From Nitrospirae bacterium RBG_13_39_12 (GTDB taxonomy: Bacteria > Nitrospirota > Thermodesulfovibrionia > Thermodesulfovibrionales > SM23-35), in assembly GCA_001805125.1 (NCBI GenBank), contig MHEF01000114.1:21828-42004 (forward strand): 20,177 bases of DNA, read 5' to 3'. The position numbers were made by a program, and so were the translations under genes. The notes under the pieces are model-generated. The model was not told where the DNA came from and searched no databases. It saw only the letters and a list, made by a program, of their open reading frames with translations. Within the stretch, counting starts at the first letter, position 1. The number at the start of each line of letters is the position of its first letter. This document shows, in pieces, positions 1-6,376 of the stretch.

Positions 1-997
1 TGGAACGCACTACATGCATACCAGCATCAGCAAACCTCTTGAATGCAGCATCAGCATGGTCTGTATAATCTATGACTCCTGGCACAACAACGGAAGAAGT
101 ACAATCTTCTAATAGGTATACTTTCTCAACCAACTGCCTGTCTTTAGCCAGAATATCTTCCAAAAGGTCGTCTATTGTCCAGGCTACACAATGGCTCTTT
201 GACTGTCCAGCTATGACAATAGCATCAAACTGCAAGAGTTTGTTGAAGAACTTTCCACTCTTTTGAGCAATTGTCTCTCCATCAGGACCTTCCATCACCT
301 CTGGACCAAGAACAGAGTAATGCTCGGTAAATGGTTTGTCACCCTTTATATGAAAATCTGGTTGACTATATCGTGCAATCGTATGGAAGAAAATGGCTTC
401 CTCAATAGAAGATACTAATGCATGACCAATACCTCCTAACATGGCATGATAAGGCCATACCGTAAGATTATATTTACTTCCTTCTTTTAGTTTTTTTGTA
501 TAGTGCAGAAGGTGTCTCTGCCCATAATCCTCGTGTATCTGAAAATTATGACAAAGTGCTGGGTTAAACTTCCAAATACCTCTCCTTACGTCTTCTTCAG
601 AAATAAGTGTGAAAGGTTCCGGATGTTTTCCCTTGTCATTAATTAAATAAATAGGATGAAAAATCTGCATTGCCTGGTGGGTGTCCATTGTAGGACATAT
701 CTGAGTGATTATATTTAGATTTCTATAAATGAATTCGCACAACCTTCGACTGTCATCAACCGCTCCTGTTCCAGTACTCCCACCTACATATAGTTCAAAC
801 CCTGGAATACAGAATGTATTTTGTACATCCACAGCTACTAAACAAATTTTAACAATGTCATCTGAAGCTGGACGTATATTATGCTGCTCTACCCATTTCA
901 TTGCTTTATTAGCAAGTTCCTGATAATTTACCCTCCATATTTCTTTTATTTTATCCGGTACAAAATGAGGCGGAATGGAAAGCTTACGGTTTGCCAT
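1..997 (-). CDS. Isochorismatase/nicotinamidase-family cysteine hydrolase (3' end outside window)
   Basis: An open reading frame of 332 complete codons runs from ATG at 997 off the left edge with no stop. Visible family features are the catalytic Asp in VDVQNTFC (D57), a nicotinamidase-like metal motif TMDTHQAMQIFHP (D105, H107, H114), WPYHAMLGG (about 181-189), a candidate catalytic Lys in HIKGDKP (K218), and the nucleophile Cys in AGQSKSHCV (C270). The Asp/Lys/Cys triad hydrolyses amide or related bonds in nicotinamide-like substrates; the substrate here is unknown. At more than 330 residues it is much longer than typical nicotinamidases (about 180-220), with a roughly 45-residue N-terminal extension and an insert between the metal motif and WPYH. 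AGGAG lies 6 nt before the ATG and supports the start. It is separated from coaD by a palindromic repeat, so co-transcription is uncertain. The family is certain; the function is not. Confidence 0.85.
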   Translation of the reverse strand, partial: MANRKLSIPPHFVPDKIKEIWRVNYQELANKAMKWVEQHNIRPASDDIVKICLVAVDVQNTFCIPGFELYVGGSTGTGAVDDSRRLCEFIYRNLNIITQICPTMDTHQAMQIFHPIYLINDKGKHPEPFTLISEEDVRRGIWKFNPALCHNFQIHEDYGQRHLLHYTKKLKEGSKYNLTVWPYHAMLGGIGHALVSSIEEAIFFHTIARYSQPDFHIKGDKPFTEHYSVLGPEVMEGPDGETIAQKSGKFFNKLLQFDAIVIAGQSKSHCVAWTIDDLLEDILAKDRQLVEKVYLLEDCTSSVVVPGVIDYTDHADAAFKRFADAGMHVVRS

Positions 998-1025
998 AAA
1001 ATCTCCTGTTAGTTTTCATCACACT

Positions 1026-1104
1026 ATTAACCCAAAAATGCAATTCACGGTAGGCATATGTGCCTACCAGCTTTAAAAAATTTAAATGCATTTTTCGGGT
1101 TAAT
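1026..1104. repeat. Nested palindromic repeat element, copy 1
   Basis: The outer arms 1026-1042 (ATTAACCCAAAAATGCA) and 1087-1104 are inverted copies with one extra base. Inside is a perfect 8-bp hairpin, GGTAGGCA (1049-1056) and TGCCTACC (1061-1068), with loop TATG. The right arm (1084-1104) is an exact 21-nt match, inverted, to 13319-13339, so this is a dispersed repeat and not just a local hairpin. It overlaps the coaD stop codon (1100-1102) and may also act as a transcript end. It resembles a small REP/MITE-type element; no transposase is visible. Confidence 0.7.
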
Positions 1105-1606
1105 ATTCTTCAACTGTGTCTTTTACCATCTTGAACTTGTTTCTTAAAGCACTTTCAATATCTTTCGGAACAAGTCCTTTCAAAGACCCTCCAAGGGAAG
1201 CCACTTCCTTTATTAAACTTGAAGAAAGGAAACTATAATCCTCACTCGGCATCATAAAAATAGTTTCAATATCTTCGTTTAGCCTTCTGTTCATATGAGC
1301 CATCTGAAGTTCATACTCATAGTCCGATACTGCCCTTAACCCTCGTAGTATAGCAATTCCCTTCTTCTCCCTAACATACTCAACAAGCAAGCCGTTAAAT
1401 GCCTCGGCTTTAACCCTTTTATATTTCCTAATTGACATCCTTATCATCTTCAATCTCTCATTGGTAGTAAAAAGCGGCTGCTTCTTCTGGCTTGGTGCTA
1501 CAGCAATAATAACTTCATCAAATATCTTAAGTGCATTTTTCACAAGGTCAAGATGACCATTAGTAAGCGGGTCAAAAGTACCTGGATAAATCGCAATCTT
1601 CTTCAT
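1100..1606 (-). CDS. coaD: Phosphopantetheine adenylyltransferase
   Basis: CoaD transfers AMP from ATP to 4'-phosphopantetheine to make dephospho-CoA, the penultimate step of coenzyme A synthesis in the cytosol. The 168-residue product has the usual family length. It begins with the nucleotidyltransferase signature YPGTFDPLTNGH (HIGH-type, H18) and has RGLRAVSDYEYE (about 89-100) and YSFLSSSLIKEVA (about 124-136), all typical of CoaD. The start is supported by an AAAGG box 7 nt upstream. It lies 12 nt downstream of rsmD, a pairing common in bacteria, and is very probably co-transcribed. Its stop codon is inside the repeat element at 1026-1104. Confidence 0.97.
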   Translation of the reverse strand: MKKIAIYPGTFDPLTNGHLDLVKNALKIFDEVIIAVAPSQKKQPLFTTNERLKMIRMSIRKYKRVKAEAFNGLLVEYVREKKGIAILRGLRAVSDYEYELQMAHMNRRLNEDIETIFMMPSEDYSFLSSSLIKEVASLGGSLKGLVPKDIESALRNKFKMVKDTVEEY

Positions 1607-1618
1607 ATCACAACCTTT

Positions 1619-2191
1619 CTATAAATTCCTATAAATTGTTAACATTGTATCACCATATCTGTAACTCTTTTTTTTCATTAAATTAGATGCCTTTTCGGGC
1701 ATTTCCTTTTTAAAATAGTTCTCTACTATTACTATTCCTCCTTCTTTTAAGAGCCTCTTTTCTCCGATAATTGGAAGGATTTTGTCTATCTCTTTTGAAT
1801 GATATGGAGGATCAAGAAAAAAAATGTCGAAACTGTCTTTCTCTTCAGATGATCTTACCAGGAATTCGTATGCCTTTCCCTTAAATACAAAAGCTCTTTT
1901 CTGAAACCCAAATTCATCAATATTTTTTTTAATTGTCTTGACCAGTAAATCATCAGGTTCGACAAATATTGCTTTACTCGCCCCCCTTGAAAGTGCCTCA
2001 AGTCCAACAGTGCCTGTACCAGCATAGAGGTCAACAAATACAGCCCCTTCGATTTTTTTCATTATTATGTCAAAAAGTGCTTCTCTGACTTTTGAAGTCG
2101 TCGGTCTAAGTTCTCTTCCTTTTAATAATTTTGAGAAAAGCCTTTTTGTCGCTGTTTGTCTTCCTTTCTCAAGACCACCGGAAATCTTCAT
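1619..2191 (-). CDS. rsmD: 16S rRNA (guanine(966)-N2)-methyltransferase RsmD
   Basis: This is a SAM-dependent methyltransferase that modifies G966 of 16S rRNA in the assembling 30S subunit. The 190-residue protein has the RsmD N-terminal signature (ISGGLEKGRQ, then RPTTSKVREALFDII at about 29-43), the SAM-binding motif DLYAGTGTVGLEALSRGA (54-71), EPD after the second strand, and the catalytic DPPY (127-130). Length and motif order fit the family well. It sits directly upstream of coaD. No strong Shine-Dalgarno sequence precedes ATG 2191, but the protein begins where the family begins, so the start is reasonable. Confidence 0.95.
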   Translation of the reverse strand: MKISGGLEKGRQTATKRLFSKLLKGRELRPTTSKVREALFDIIMKKIEGAVFVDLYAGTGTVGLEALSRGASKAIFVEPDDLLVKTIKKNIDEFGFQKRAFVFKGKAYEFLVRSSEEKDSFDIFFLDPPYHSKEIDKILPIIGEKRLLKEGGIVIVENYFKKEMPEKASNLMKKKSYRYGDTMLTIYRNL

Positions 2192-2258
2192 TTATGTATA
2201 TTACATGAAGATATTTAAGGCTTCAAGAATTGATTGAGTGAGTTAAAAAACAGAGTGT

Positions 2259-2735
2259 CTATCTTTTTGAAGGAAAGTACATCTTTTTGAAAACTTTCTT
2301 TTCATTACTGTCGAGATTCTTCCAGAACAATGACCTTTTAATAAATTCTTCTCTTTCTTTTTCTGACATATTTCTGTACCTTTTTAATGCCCTGTCTCTC
2401 TTTTCAGGAGGAATATTCTCTATCATTTTCATTTTACTTTTCAGCAGTTCTTTCTGGGTACTGTCAAGTTCTCTATAAACCCTGAATCTTTTTCTGACCT
2501 TCATTTTTTCTTCCGGTGATAATTCCTTGAATTTCCTGATATTTTCATTTATTTTCTGCCGCTCTTCAACGGGGAGATCCTTCCACTTCTTATATCGCTC
2601 CTTTATCTCCAAACGTTGCTGATTACTCATATTCTTCCACTTCATCCTGTTTGTCTCGATATTATCTTCAGCGATAATCACACCTGCAGGATAGGTCAGA
2701 ATTATAATAATAAATGCCAAAAATAATCTTTTCAC
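2259..2735 (-). CDS. Exported protein of 18-residue charged repeats (DUF3106-like)
   Basis: The product has 158 residues with an N-terminal hydrophobic signal (about 4-21, ending near VIIAED), then a lysine/glutamate-rich region made of about seven tandem repeats starting at residues 36, 54, 72, 90, 108, 123 and 141. The period is 18 (once 15), and each repeat has the form (L/M/I)-x-(S/P)-x-E-(K/R) followed by an amphipathic helix with aromatic residues. This resembles DUF3106, a family of unknown function. The GTG start overlaps the anti-sigma stop as GTGA, which indicates translational coupling. Its place as third gene of a sigma/anti-sigma operon suggests a periplasmic stress or sensor component, much as Spy/CpxP proteins pair with envelope stress regulators; this is inference. 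Confidence 0.8.
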   Translation of the reverse strand: MKRLFLAFIIIILTYPAGVIIAEDNIETNRMKWKNMSNQQRLEIKERYKKWKDLPVEERQKINENIRKFKELSPEEKMKVRKRFRVYRELDSTQKELLKSKMKMIENIPPEKRDRALKRYRNMSEKEREEFIKRSLFWKNLDSNEKKVFKKMYFPSKR

Positions 2736-3253
2736 GCCAAGAAATATCCTATTGAAGTTTTCTTATAATCATCTTCCTCTATAATAGGCAGATATTCAAT
2801 GGTCCTCAGTATCTCAACTGACTCAAAAAACTCTTGTTCTTCAATCAGCTGAAGATTTTTTATAATCTCATTTTCATCCAATTTAACACTTTCAATCTTT
2901 AGTGAGCGTTTATTTTCAGACATTAAAGCTTTCCTGGTTTGCTGTTCATTCCTGCTATAAAAAAAGACTGTAACAAATGTTATGACAAGAACTGCCGCAA
3001 CAGGTACAAATATATGTAAAATTCTTGAATACTTTTCCTTTTTTGCATTCTTAATTATTGCTTCCTTTAAATATAGAGGAGGTTGCTTATCCTCCCATAA
3101 CTTTAACGAATCCCATGCCATTGAAAGACGATTGAACTCGGCTTTGCATTCCGGACATTGTAATAAATGACTTCTAACCATTTCTTTCTGGTACTCAGAT
3201 AGTTCATGGTCTATATAAGCGGAAATGTTATTCCTGACCCACTCACAATTCAT
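2732..3253 (-). CDS. Membrane anti-sigma factor with zinc-finger (zf-HC2) domain
   Basis: The 173-residue product has an N-terminal anti-sigma zinc motif (C3, then H29-x3-C33-x2-C36), a single transmembrane segment at about 79-99, and an acidic periplasmic tail with leucine/isoleucine/glutamate-rich helices. This is the standard layout of ECF anti-sigma factors: the cytosolic domain holds the cognate sigma factor until a signal releases it. AAGGAG lies 7 nt before the ATG. It follows the sigma gene by 34 nt and overlaps the repeat-protein gene by 4 nt, so the three form an operon. The inducing signal cannot be told from sequence. Confidence 0.88.
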   Translation of the reverse strand: MNCEWVRNNISAYIDHELSEYQKEMVRSHLLQCPECKAEFNRLSMAWDSLKLWEDKQPPLYLKEAIIKNAKKEKYSRILHIFVPVAAVLVITFVTVFFYSRNEQQTRKALMSENKRSLKIESVKLDENEIIKNLQLIEEQEFFESVEILRTIEYLPIIEEDDYKKTSIGYFLA

Positions 3254-3287
3254 ATCTAATCTCCTTATATATTAAACAATAGAACTT

Positions 3288-3854
3288 TCATTTTGTTTCT
3301 TCAGACAGATACCCTATGCTTTTTGCAAGAAAATCCTTTGCCCTGTGTATACGTAATTTTACAGCATTTACCGTACAGCCTAATATCTCTGCAACCTCCT
3401 CATATGAGAGTCCATGGTATTTCAGCAGCAGTACGGCAATTCTAAGGTTTTCTGGTAAAGCTTTCACTGCATCGAGAACCCTGCCCCTTACCTCTTTCTT
3501 TTCAATTTCAGAAGCCGGGCTTTCAGCCGTTGAAGGTATTTCTGGAATCATCTCATCTTCAATAGAAACAATATTTGCAGAGCGTCTTCTCCTTAACTCG
3601 TTAAAACATAAGTTTTTCGTTATTGTATACAGCCAGGTAGAAAACTTTGCCTTTGCGGTATAACTCTTTGAAGCCCTGAAGACCCTCAGAAATACTTCCT
3701 GTGTAATATCCTCTGCATCCGCAGTGTTATAAAGAAATCTGTTAGCAAGATTAAAAACTGAATGATAATGCCTTGTCACAAGCTCTTCAAATGCTGAGAA
3801 ATCCTCATTTCTGATCTTTTTCATCAGCTCAATATCGATGTCGTTATTTTCCAT
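3288..3854 (-). CDS. ECF-type RNA polymerase sigma factor
   Basis: This 188-residue sigma-70 family protein contains only regions 2 and 4. Region 2 spans about 22-90 and includes DAEDITQEVFLRVFR (46-60) and FSTWLYTITKNLCFNELRR. A variable linker follows, then region 4 with the helix-turn-helix LSYEEVAEILGCTVNAVK (about 149-166) and LRIHRAKDFL. It directs RNA polymerase to a small regulon and is presumably inhibited by the anti-sigma factor encoded next. The Shine-Dalgarno sequence is weak (GGA 5 nt upstream). The 173-nt upstream gap has two hairpins, and I do not see a convincing ECF autoregulatory promoter (GGAAC-type -35) there. Confidence 0.95.
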   Translation of the reverse strand: MENNDIDIELMKKIRNEDFSAFEELVTRHYHSVFNLANRFLYNTADAEDITQEVFLRVFRASKSYTAKAKFSTWLYTITKNLCFNELRRRRSANIVSIEDEMIPEIPSTAESPASEIEKKEVRGRVLDAVKALPENLRIAVLLLKYHGLSYEEVAEILGCTVNAVKLRIHRAKDFLAKSIGYLSEETK

Positions 3855-3968
3855 GACAGTCCATTGTTTTAATCTTTTTGCTGTAAAAATTACTTCAGAA
3901 TATTTTTTATATCAGCATCAAATACAATATTTTTATAATACCTTATTAAATAATAATAAAATGAATTG

Positions 3969-4017
3969 GATATATAGTAAAAGACTATATATCTTAACTG
4001 ACAGTTAAGACTTTTTT
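3969..4017. terminator. Two adjacent hairpins, the second followed by T6 on the plus strand
   Basis: Hairpin A pairs GATATATAGT (3969-3978) with ACTATATATC (3984-3993). Hairpin B pairs TCTTAACTG (3992-4000) with CAGTTAAGA (4002-4010) and is followed by C and six T on the plus strand (4012-4017). They lie between purN and the sigma gene, both on the minus strand. As an intrinsic terminator, hairpin B reads best on the plus strand, where no gene lies upstream. On the minus strand it is followed by AT-rich sequence rather than a T run, so it would be a weaker purN terminator. Confidence 0.45.
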
Positions 4018-4027
4018 CGTCTCTATC

Positions 4028-4690
4028 TTATGACCTTAGTGGTGGGTTTACAATAGAGATATCAGAAGGAATAAATCCTTTTATCCTTACTTTCCTTTCC
4101 TCGACCTCAATTCTCCCCTCTGAAAATAATTTTATAGCCTCAGGATATATTTTATGTTCTAATTTTAATATCCTGTCTGCCAGGCTTTCCTCTGTATCAT
4201 CTTGAAACACAGGAACTGCTGCCTGAATTATGACAGGACCTGTATCCATTCCTTCATCAACAAAATGTACTGTACACCCAGAAATTCTTACACCATATTC
4301 CAGGGCTTGCCTCTGTCCATGTAACCCCGGAAAAGCTGGCAGGAGAGCGGGATGTATATTCATTATCATGTTCGGAAAAGCATCTATCAATGGTTTCCGA
4401 ACAATTCTCATGAATCCTGCTAGAACAACTAACCCGACGTTTCTTTTTTTCAGTTCTTCAGCAATTTTTTCAAAATAGTTATCTTTTGTCGTACATTCTT
4501 CAGGCCTTATTGCAAGATACTCAATTGCGTGCTTTTTTGCCTTATCGATAGCAAGTGCTGAAGTGTTGTCTGTTATCAATAAAGCTATTTCGGCATCCAG
4601 TTTCCCAGATTTTATTGCATCAATAATTGATTGGAAATTCGAACCCCGCCCAGAAGCAAGAACACCTATTCTTAATTTGTGACATAACAT
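4028..4690 (-). CDS. purN: Phosphoribosylglycinamide formyltransferase
   Basis: PurN transfers the formyl group of 10-formyl-tetrahydrofolate to GAR in purine synthesis, so it uses the product of the fhs ligase encoded on the other strand of this window. The 220-residue protein has RIGVLASGRGSNF (7-19, phosphate binding), VLAGFMRIV (89-97), the catalytic block NIHPALLPAFPG (N111, H113) and GCTVHFVDEGMDTGP with the catalytic Asp (D149). Length fits the family. It begins 10 nt after the surA-like gene; the ATG at 4690 has no strong ribosome binding site but is the only start that keeps the whole first strand. Confidence 0.97.
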   Translation of the reverse strand: MLCHKLRIGVLASGRGSNFQSIIDAIKSGKLDAEIALLITDNTSALAIDKAKKHAIEYLAIRPEECTTKDNYFEKIAEELKKRNVGLVVLAGFMRIVRKPLIDAFPNMIMNIHPALLPAFPGLHGQRQALEYGVRISGCTVHFVDEGMDTGPVIIQAAVPVFQDDTEESLADRILKLEHKIYPEAIKLFSEGRIEVEERKVRIKGFIPSDISIVNPPLRS

Positions 4691-4700
4691 TCTTAGAAAA

Positions 4701-5657
4701 TTATAGTCTTATAATTATATAAGCTTTTTCTCTTAAGTCTTTAATCCAGCTTTTATATTTTTTTAAGAACTTATCCTCAATTAACTGTTTGCGTACGTCT
4801 TCTCTAACCTCAGCCATTCCATCCGCAGAAACCTTTTCATCAAGTTTTATTATATGAAGACCTTTCTCAGTCCAAAACGGGGCACTGAAATCGCCTACAT
4901 TCATTTTATCGATTGCATTCACAAATTCTTCTGCCATATAACTCTTTCTAATAAAACCAAGGTCGCCACCTGTCTTTCCTGAAGGGTCTTCAGAATATTC
5001 TTCTGCAAGTTTTGAGAAATCTTCACCTGTCTTCAACCTGTCAATAACCAAAGATGCCTTTTCTTCTATTATCTTTTTGTCAGAATCGTTTTTTGGTTTT
5101 TCAAAAAATATCAGTCTTATTTTATAAGCTTCGTTGTCAATCAAGTTTTCCTTCTTAGACTCCAAATATTTATTTATTTCTTCATCTGACACTACAATTT
5201 TGCTTCTTATCTGCTGCCTGACAATCTTGCTAATAAGTATCTGATCAGATAATCTTTTTTTATAATTTTCAAAAGTTAACCCTTCCTTTTTAAGAGATCC
5301 CTCTAATGCACTATCATTCAGAGAATATTTATTCTTTATATTTTCTATAGCCTCATCAACCTCTTCTAGTCTGACATCAATCCCCAGTCTCATAGCTTCT
5401 TGGATCTGAAGCCTCATATCTATAAGATTTTCAAGAAAAGCTGCTTCACTCTCTTTAAATATCTTCATACGGTCATCTTGTTCCATCGCCTTCAGCTGAC
5501 CACCTGCTTCATGTTCCATCATCTTATATAGATCACTCCACGTTATGACCTCCTTATTCACCAAAGCAACGACTCTGTCAAGGAGGACTGAAGCATCAGA
5601 TACAGCTGACAGAGTAAATATTATAATTATTAAAGTAATTAGCTTAATTCTATGCAT
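4701..5657 (-). CDS. SurA-like periplasmic chaperone / PpiC-type peptidyl-prolyl isomerase
   Basis: The 318-residue protein has a signal peptide (about 1-22, hydrophobic LITLIIIIFTLSAV) and a SurA N-terminal domain beginning LLDRVVALVNKEVITWSDL (about 25-43), the usual mature start of SurA-type proteins. A single parvulin/PpiC domain lies at about 176-275 (RLIFFEKP, AEEYSEDPSGKTGGDLGFI, and FSAPFWTEKGLHIIKLDE). Such proteins help fold outer-membrane proteins. E. coli SurA has two parvulin domains; one is common in other phyla. GGAG lies 9 nt before the ATG, and a promoter candidate lies at 5686-5715. It heads a short operon with purN. Confidence 0.88.
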   Translation of the reverse strand: MHRIKLITLIIIIFTLSAVSDASVLLDRVVALVNKEVITWSDLYKMMEHEAGGQLKAMEQDDRMKIFKESEAAFLENLIDMRLQIQEAMRLGIDVRLEEVDEAIENIKNKYSLNDSALEGSLKKEGLTFENYKKRLSDQILISKIVRQQIRSKIVVSDEEINKYLESKKENLIDNEAYKIRLIFFEKPKNDSDKKIIEEKASLVIDRLKTGEDFSKLAEEYSEDPSGKTGGDLGFIRKSYMAEEFVNAIDKMNVGDFSAPFWTEKGLHIIKLDEKVSADGMAEVREDVRKQLIEDKFLKKYKSWIKDLREKAYIIIRL

Positions 5658-5685
5658 ATATTAGCTCTCCAAAAATTTGTATTGA

Positions 5686-5715
5686 ATTATAGAATATACT
5701 TGAAATGTTTCTCAA
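5686..5715 (-). promoter_or_regulatory. Sigma-70-type promoter for the surA-like gene
   Basis: On the minus strand, TTGAGA (5710-5715) and TATAAT (5686-5691) are spaced by 18 nt and end 28 nt before the gene's start codon. The -10 is a perfect consensus hexamer. Predicted from sequence only. Confidence 0.6.
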
Positions 5716-5772
5716 ATAGTTTGTTGTTTTTTGTAAATCCATACCTTTAATCTTCCACATTAAAAAACAAGA

Positions 5773-5800
5773 TTGAAGTTTTATCAATTATTTTTATAAT
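5773..5800 (+). promoter_or_regulatory. Sigma-70-type promoter for the formate dehydrogenase operon
   Basis: TTGAAG (5773-5778) and TATAAT (5795-5800) are spaced by 16 nt, about 115 nt before the first gene. It is divergent from the surA-side promoter; the two -35 boxes are 57 nt apart (5716-5772). The surrounding DNA is very AT-rich, so chance matches are possible. Confidence 0.5.
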
Positions 5801-5841
5801 ATATTATATATTAAAGTTTAAGCTAATTTTAGTAGATAGTT

Positions 5842-5876
5842 GGTTTAGTTTCATGTTACTATGATACCCCTAAACC
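5842..5876 (+). promoter_or_regulatory. Stem-loop in the leader of the formate dehydrogenase operon
   Basis: GGTTTAG (5842-5848) pairs with CTAAACC (5870-5876). Inside, TCAT (5851-5854) pairs with ATGA (5861-5864) around loop GTTACT. It lies in the predicted untranslated leader, 38 nt before the first start codon. There is no T run after it, so it is not a simple terminator. It matches no riboswitch I recognise. Confidence 0.35.
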
Positions 5877-5914
5877 TTCTTTATACAACACCTAGGGAAA
5901 TTTAAAGCAACCTT

Positions 5915-6376
5915 ATGGAAAAAGTTCTTGAAAAAATATTAGCATCTCAGTTAAAAGAAGACTTTAATATATTATCAATTCTTCAAGACGTACAGGACAA
6001 CTTTAATTACATACCTGAAAAAGCATTAAACTGGCTTTCAAAAAAGCTTAACATTCCAGAAAGCCGATTATTTGGTATCATCACATTTTATGGCCAGTTT
6101 CACTTAAAACCTCGTGGCGAAAATGTTATCACTATCTGTCGTGGAACAGCGTGCCATGTTAATGGTTCCGAAAAACTGCTAAATAGACTTTTATTAGAAC
6201 TTGACATTCCCCCTGGTGAGGACACAACTGGTGACCTTAAATTTACAATTGAAAAGGTCAATTGCGTAGGTGCATGCAGTATTGCTCCAGTTGTAGTCTT
6301 AAATAAGGAAATACACGGCAAAATGACATTTGACAAACTGACAAGGTCATTTAAAAAAATTAGTCAGAGTGAATAA
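5915..6376 (+). CDS. NuoE-like [2Fe-2S] subunit of NAD-linked formate dehydrogenase
   Basis: The 153-residue product belongs to the complex I 24-kDa (NuoE/HoxE/HndA/FdsG) family. It has an N-terminal helical part (LQDVQDNFNYIPEKALNWLS, ...GIITFYGQFHLKPRG) and a thioredoxin-like fold with four cluster cysteines: C75 and C80 in TICRGTACH, and C117 and C121 in VNCVGACSIAP. Its [2Fe-2S] cluster passes electrons to or from the FMN of the next subunit. A purine-rich AGGGA lies well upstream (about 16 nt), so the Shine-Dalgarno is poor. The stop overlaps the next gene by 8 nt. The neighbours (NuoF-like, then FdhA) show it serves a soluble formate dehydrogenase and not respiratory complex I. Confidence 0.93.
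   Translation: MEKVLEKILASQLKEDFNILSILQDVQDNFNYIPEKALNWLSKKLNIPESRLFGIITFYGQFHLKPRGENVITICRGTACHVNGSEKLLNRLLLELDIPPGEDTTGDLKFTIEKVNCVGACSIAPVVVLNKEIHGKMTFDKLTRSFKKISQSE

Noticed and set aside
72..266. Plus-strand short open frames at the left end (72-266, 729-923)
   Set aside because: They are antisense to the hydrolase gene that fills 1-997 on the minus strand.
5807..5914. Tetrahydrofolate or molybdenum-cofactor riboswitch in the formate operon leader
   Set aside because: The leader has a stem-loop but I could not match the conserved motifs of either class.
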